A stretch of DNA of 64,000 nt from Mesorhizobium sp. M1D.F.Ca.ET.043.01.1.1 (GTDB lineage Bacteria > Pseudomonadota > Alphaproteobacteria > Rhizobiales > Rhizobiaceae), in NCBI RefSeq assembly GCF_003952385.1, contig NZ_CP034444.1:4650001-4714000 (forward strand), read 5' to 3'. The notes below the pieces were generated by a model, which saw nothing but the letters and a program-made list of their open reading frames with translations, did not search any database and was not told the DNA's origin. The position numbers and the translations under genes are program-made. Shown piece after piece: positions 62,692 to 64,000 of this stretch; position 1 is the first letter of the stretch, and every line of letters starts with the position of its first letter.

Positions 62692-64000
62692 TTGGGAAGC
62701 TGCGAATCGGTCTTGGCGCTGGCGACCTTCAACGAATTTCCGTCTTCCTGCTTGAGCAGGTCGTCGATGCGCTCGCGCTCTTTCTTGAAAGCGACGAGAT
62801 CGTCGCCCTTCAGCACCTTGCCGACCGGCAGGCGGACGCGCATCGAATCGACCTTGGTGCCATTGACGATCAGCTCGTAGTGAAGATGCGGTCCGGTCGA
62901 CAGGCCGGTCTGGCCGAGATAGCCGATCACCTGGCCCTGGCGGACATGGACCCCGGGCTCGATGCCTTTGGCGAAAGCGCTCTGGTGATTGTAGGAGGTC
63001 TCATAGCCATTGGCGTGGCGGATGATGATCTGCTTGCCGTAGCCGCCGGCCCAGCCGGCCTTCTCCACCACGCCATTGCCGGCGGCGATGATCGGCGATC
63101 CGATCGGCGCGGCCCAGTCGGTGCCGGTATGCATGCGCACATAACCGAGAATCGGATGCCGCCGCGCGCCGAAGCCCGAGGTGAAGCGGCCGTTGGGCAG
63201 CGGGTTGCGCAACAGGAACTGCTTGGCGCTCGACCCGTTTTCGTCGAAATAGTCGGTGCCGCCGTCCTGCATCTGGAAGCGGTAGAAATTGCGCGTCTGG
63301 CCGCCGAACGTGGCCGAAACGTAGAGAAGCTCGGAGTTGTCGGAGGTCTGGTCGTCGCCGTCGGGCTGCGAGAACAGGACCTCGAGGCGGTCGGAAGGCG
63401 AAAGCCGCGACTGGAAATCGACGTCGGAGGCAAGAAGCTTGATCAGCTTCTGGGTCATCGCTTTCGACATGCCGTAGGAGTAGGCGGTGCGGTAGATGCC
63501 GTCATAGACGTTGGGCAGGTTGCCGCGCACCACCACCGGCTGCGAGTCATCGAAGGCCGTCAGCAATTCGGGATTGGGCTCCGGCTCCTGCGCCGGCACG
63601 AACTGTCCGCGATCGTCGAGCGCGATGGTGACGATGTGGGTGGTGCGGTCATAGACGCTGGTGCGGACCACCTTGGCGATATCGCCGCGCACCTCGAGGC
63701 CGACGCGCAGCACCGTTCCGGCCTTGAGCGCCGTGGCGTTCAAGAGCTTGCCGATCGCTTCCGCCATGCCGGTGGCGTCGTCGCCGGTATAGCCCGACTC
63801 GGCGAAGGCCGCGGCTATGTCGGTGTCGCTGGTGAAAGGGATGATTTCCTCGGCAAAGGCCGGCGCCTGGTCGTCCAGCGTGGCGCGCGGCGTCACCGAG
63901 ACGTTCTCCGGCGTGATCTTGACGTCGTAGGAGCCGGCCATCGACTCGGCGAAGGCGTCGCCGAATCGCTGCGGATCGACATAGTGAAGCGCCGCAACCT
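62688..64000 (-). CDS. M23-family peptidoglycan endopeptidase, 5' truncated by window edge
   Basis: The frame is open to base 64000, so the N-terminus lies beyond the window; an internal Met at 63941 is not the start. The C-terminal LytM/M23 domain is complete: zinc ligands in 'RRHPILGYVRMHTGTD' and 'GPHLHYELIVNG', with core 'GRFTSGFGARR'. Upstream segments are LysM/OapA-like ('AIGKLLNATALKAGTVLRVGLE'). It cleaves peptidoglycan cross-links in the periplasm; all zinc ligands are present, so it should be catalytic, unlike EnvC/NlpD. Confidence 0.92.
   Translation of the reverse strand, partial: VAALHYVDPQRFGDAFAESMAGSYDVKITPENVSVTPRATLDDQAPAFAEEIIPFTSDTDIAAAFAESGYTGDDATGMAEAIGKLLNATALKAGTVLRVGLEVRGDIAKVVRTSVYDRTTHIVTIALDDRGQFVPAQEPEPNPELLTAFDDSQPVVVRGNLPNVYDGIYRTAYSYGMSKAMTQKLIKLLASDVDFQSRLSPSDRLEVLFSQPDGDDQTSDNSELLYVSATFGGQTRNFYRFQMQDGGTDYFDENGSSAKQFLLRNPLPNGRFTSGFGARRHPILGYVRMHTGTDWAAPIGSPIIAAGNGVVEKAGWAGGYGKQIIIRHANGYETSYNHQSAFAKGIEPGVHVRQGQVIGYLGQTGLSTGPHLHYELIVNGTKVDSMRVRLPVGKVLKGDDLVAFKKERERIDDLLKQEDGNSLKVASAKTDSQLPN

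Overview
The window looks like a chromosomal segment of a Mesorhizobium-type alphaproteobacterium (Hyphomicrobiales, Phyllobacteriaceae). The basis is high GC, an argJ-GNAT-mutT block, a lysC-ptsP-prfA-prmC / DUF4167-clpB neighbourhood, an iron operon with a RirA-type IRO operator, and several short palindromic repeat families of the kind seen in rhizobial genomes. The genus is my inference; no database was consulted. Most of the window is ordinary, densely packed housekeeping DNA with a few accessory patches.

Layout. 1-4.8 kb: glycerol-3-phosphate/glycerophosphodiester importer ugpB(partial)-A-E-C followed by a GpdQ-like phosphodiesterase. 4.85-8.7 kb (minus): ferric-iron ABC importer fbpA-fbpB-fbpC with an IRO operator and a hairpin terminator between fbpA and fbpB. 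8.9-12.1 kb: ECF sigma factor and its NrsF/DUF1109 anti-sigma partner with a matching promoter, then a three-PAS diguanylate cyclase. 12.2-17.7 kb (minus): hbd, etfA, etfB, rhomboid protease, cobalamin adenosyltransferase, a small twin-TM protein and an SDR. 17.8-23.5 kb: BrkB/YihY, EamA, a small membrane protein, GluQ-RS, AlkA-like glycosylase, HNH endonuclease, DsbB and a YqaA protein. 23.8-25.2 kb: tRNA-Leu(CAA) and a 1.35-kb islet bounded by a 17-bp duplication of the tRNA 3' end and carrying a class III cyclase-FHA protein. 25.3-29.2 kb (minus): flippase, CelD-like acetyltransferase and secreted beta-propeller. 29.3-33.5 kb: a 242-bp inverted-repeat element, small proteins, and a DUF4242 / LAL-type LuxR divergent pair. 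33.7-39.7 kb: secA, parvulin, TetR, argJ. 39.7-46.6 kb: GNAT, mutT, Flp pilin, an NDUFAF5-like methyltransferase, comF, grxC-nitrilase-DUF1178, MarR and EamA. 46.6-47.0 kb: two back-to-back gene remnants. 47.0-53.9 kb: ubiG, ABM protein, lysC, ptsP, prfA, prmC. 54.2-64 kb: DUF4167, clpB, YjbR, L,D-transpeptidase, TMEM175-like channel, DHA2 exporter and a truncated M23 peptidase.

The most unusual parts are: (i) the tRNA-Leu islet, a site-specific integration footprint with a single signalling gene and no integrase; (ii) the scar at 46.58-46.97 kb, where the 3' halves of two divergent genes are joined; and (iii) four families of dispersed palindromes, one of which sits inside the ugp operon. 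I did not find a clearly new multi-gene system. The islet and the LAL/DUF4242 pair are the best candidates for unexplored biology.
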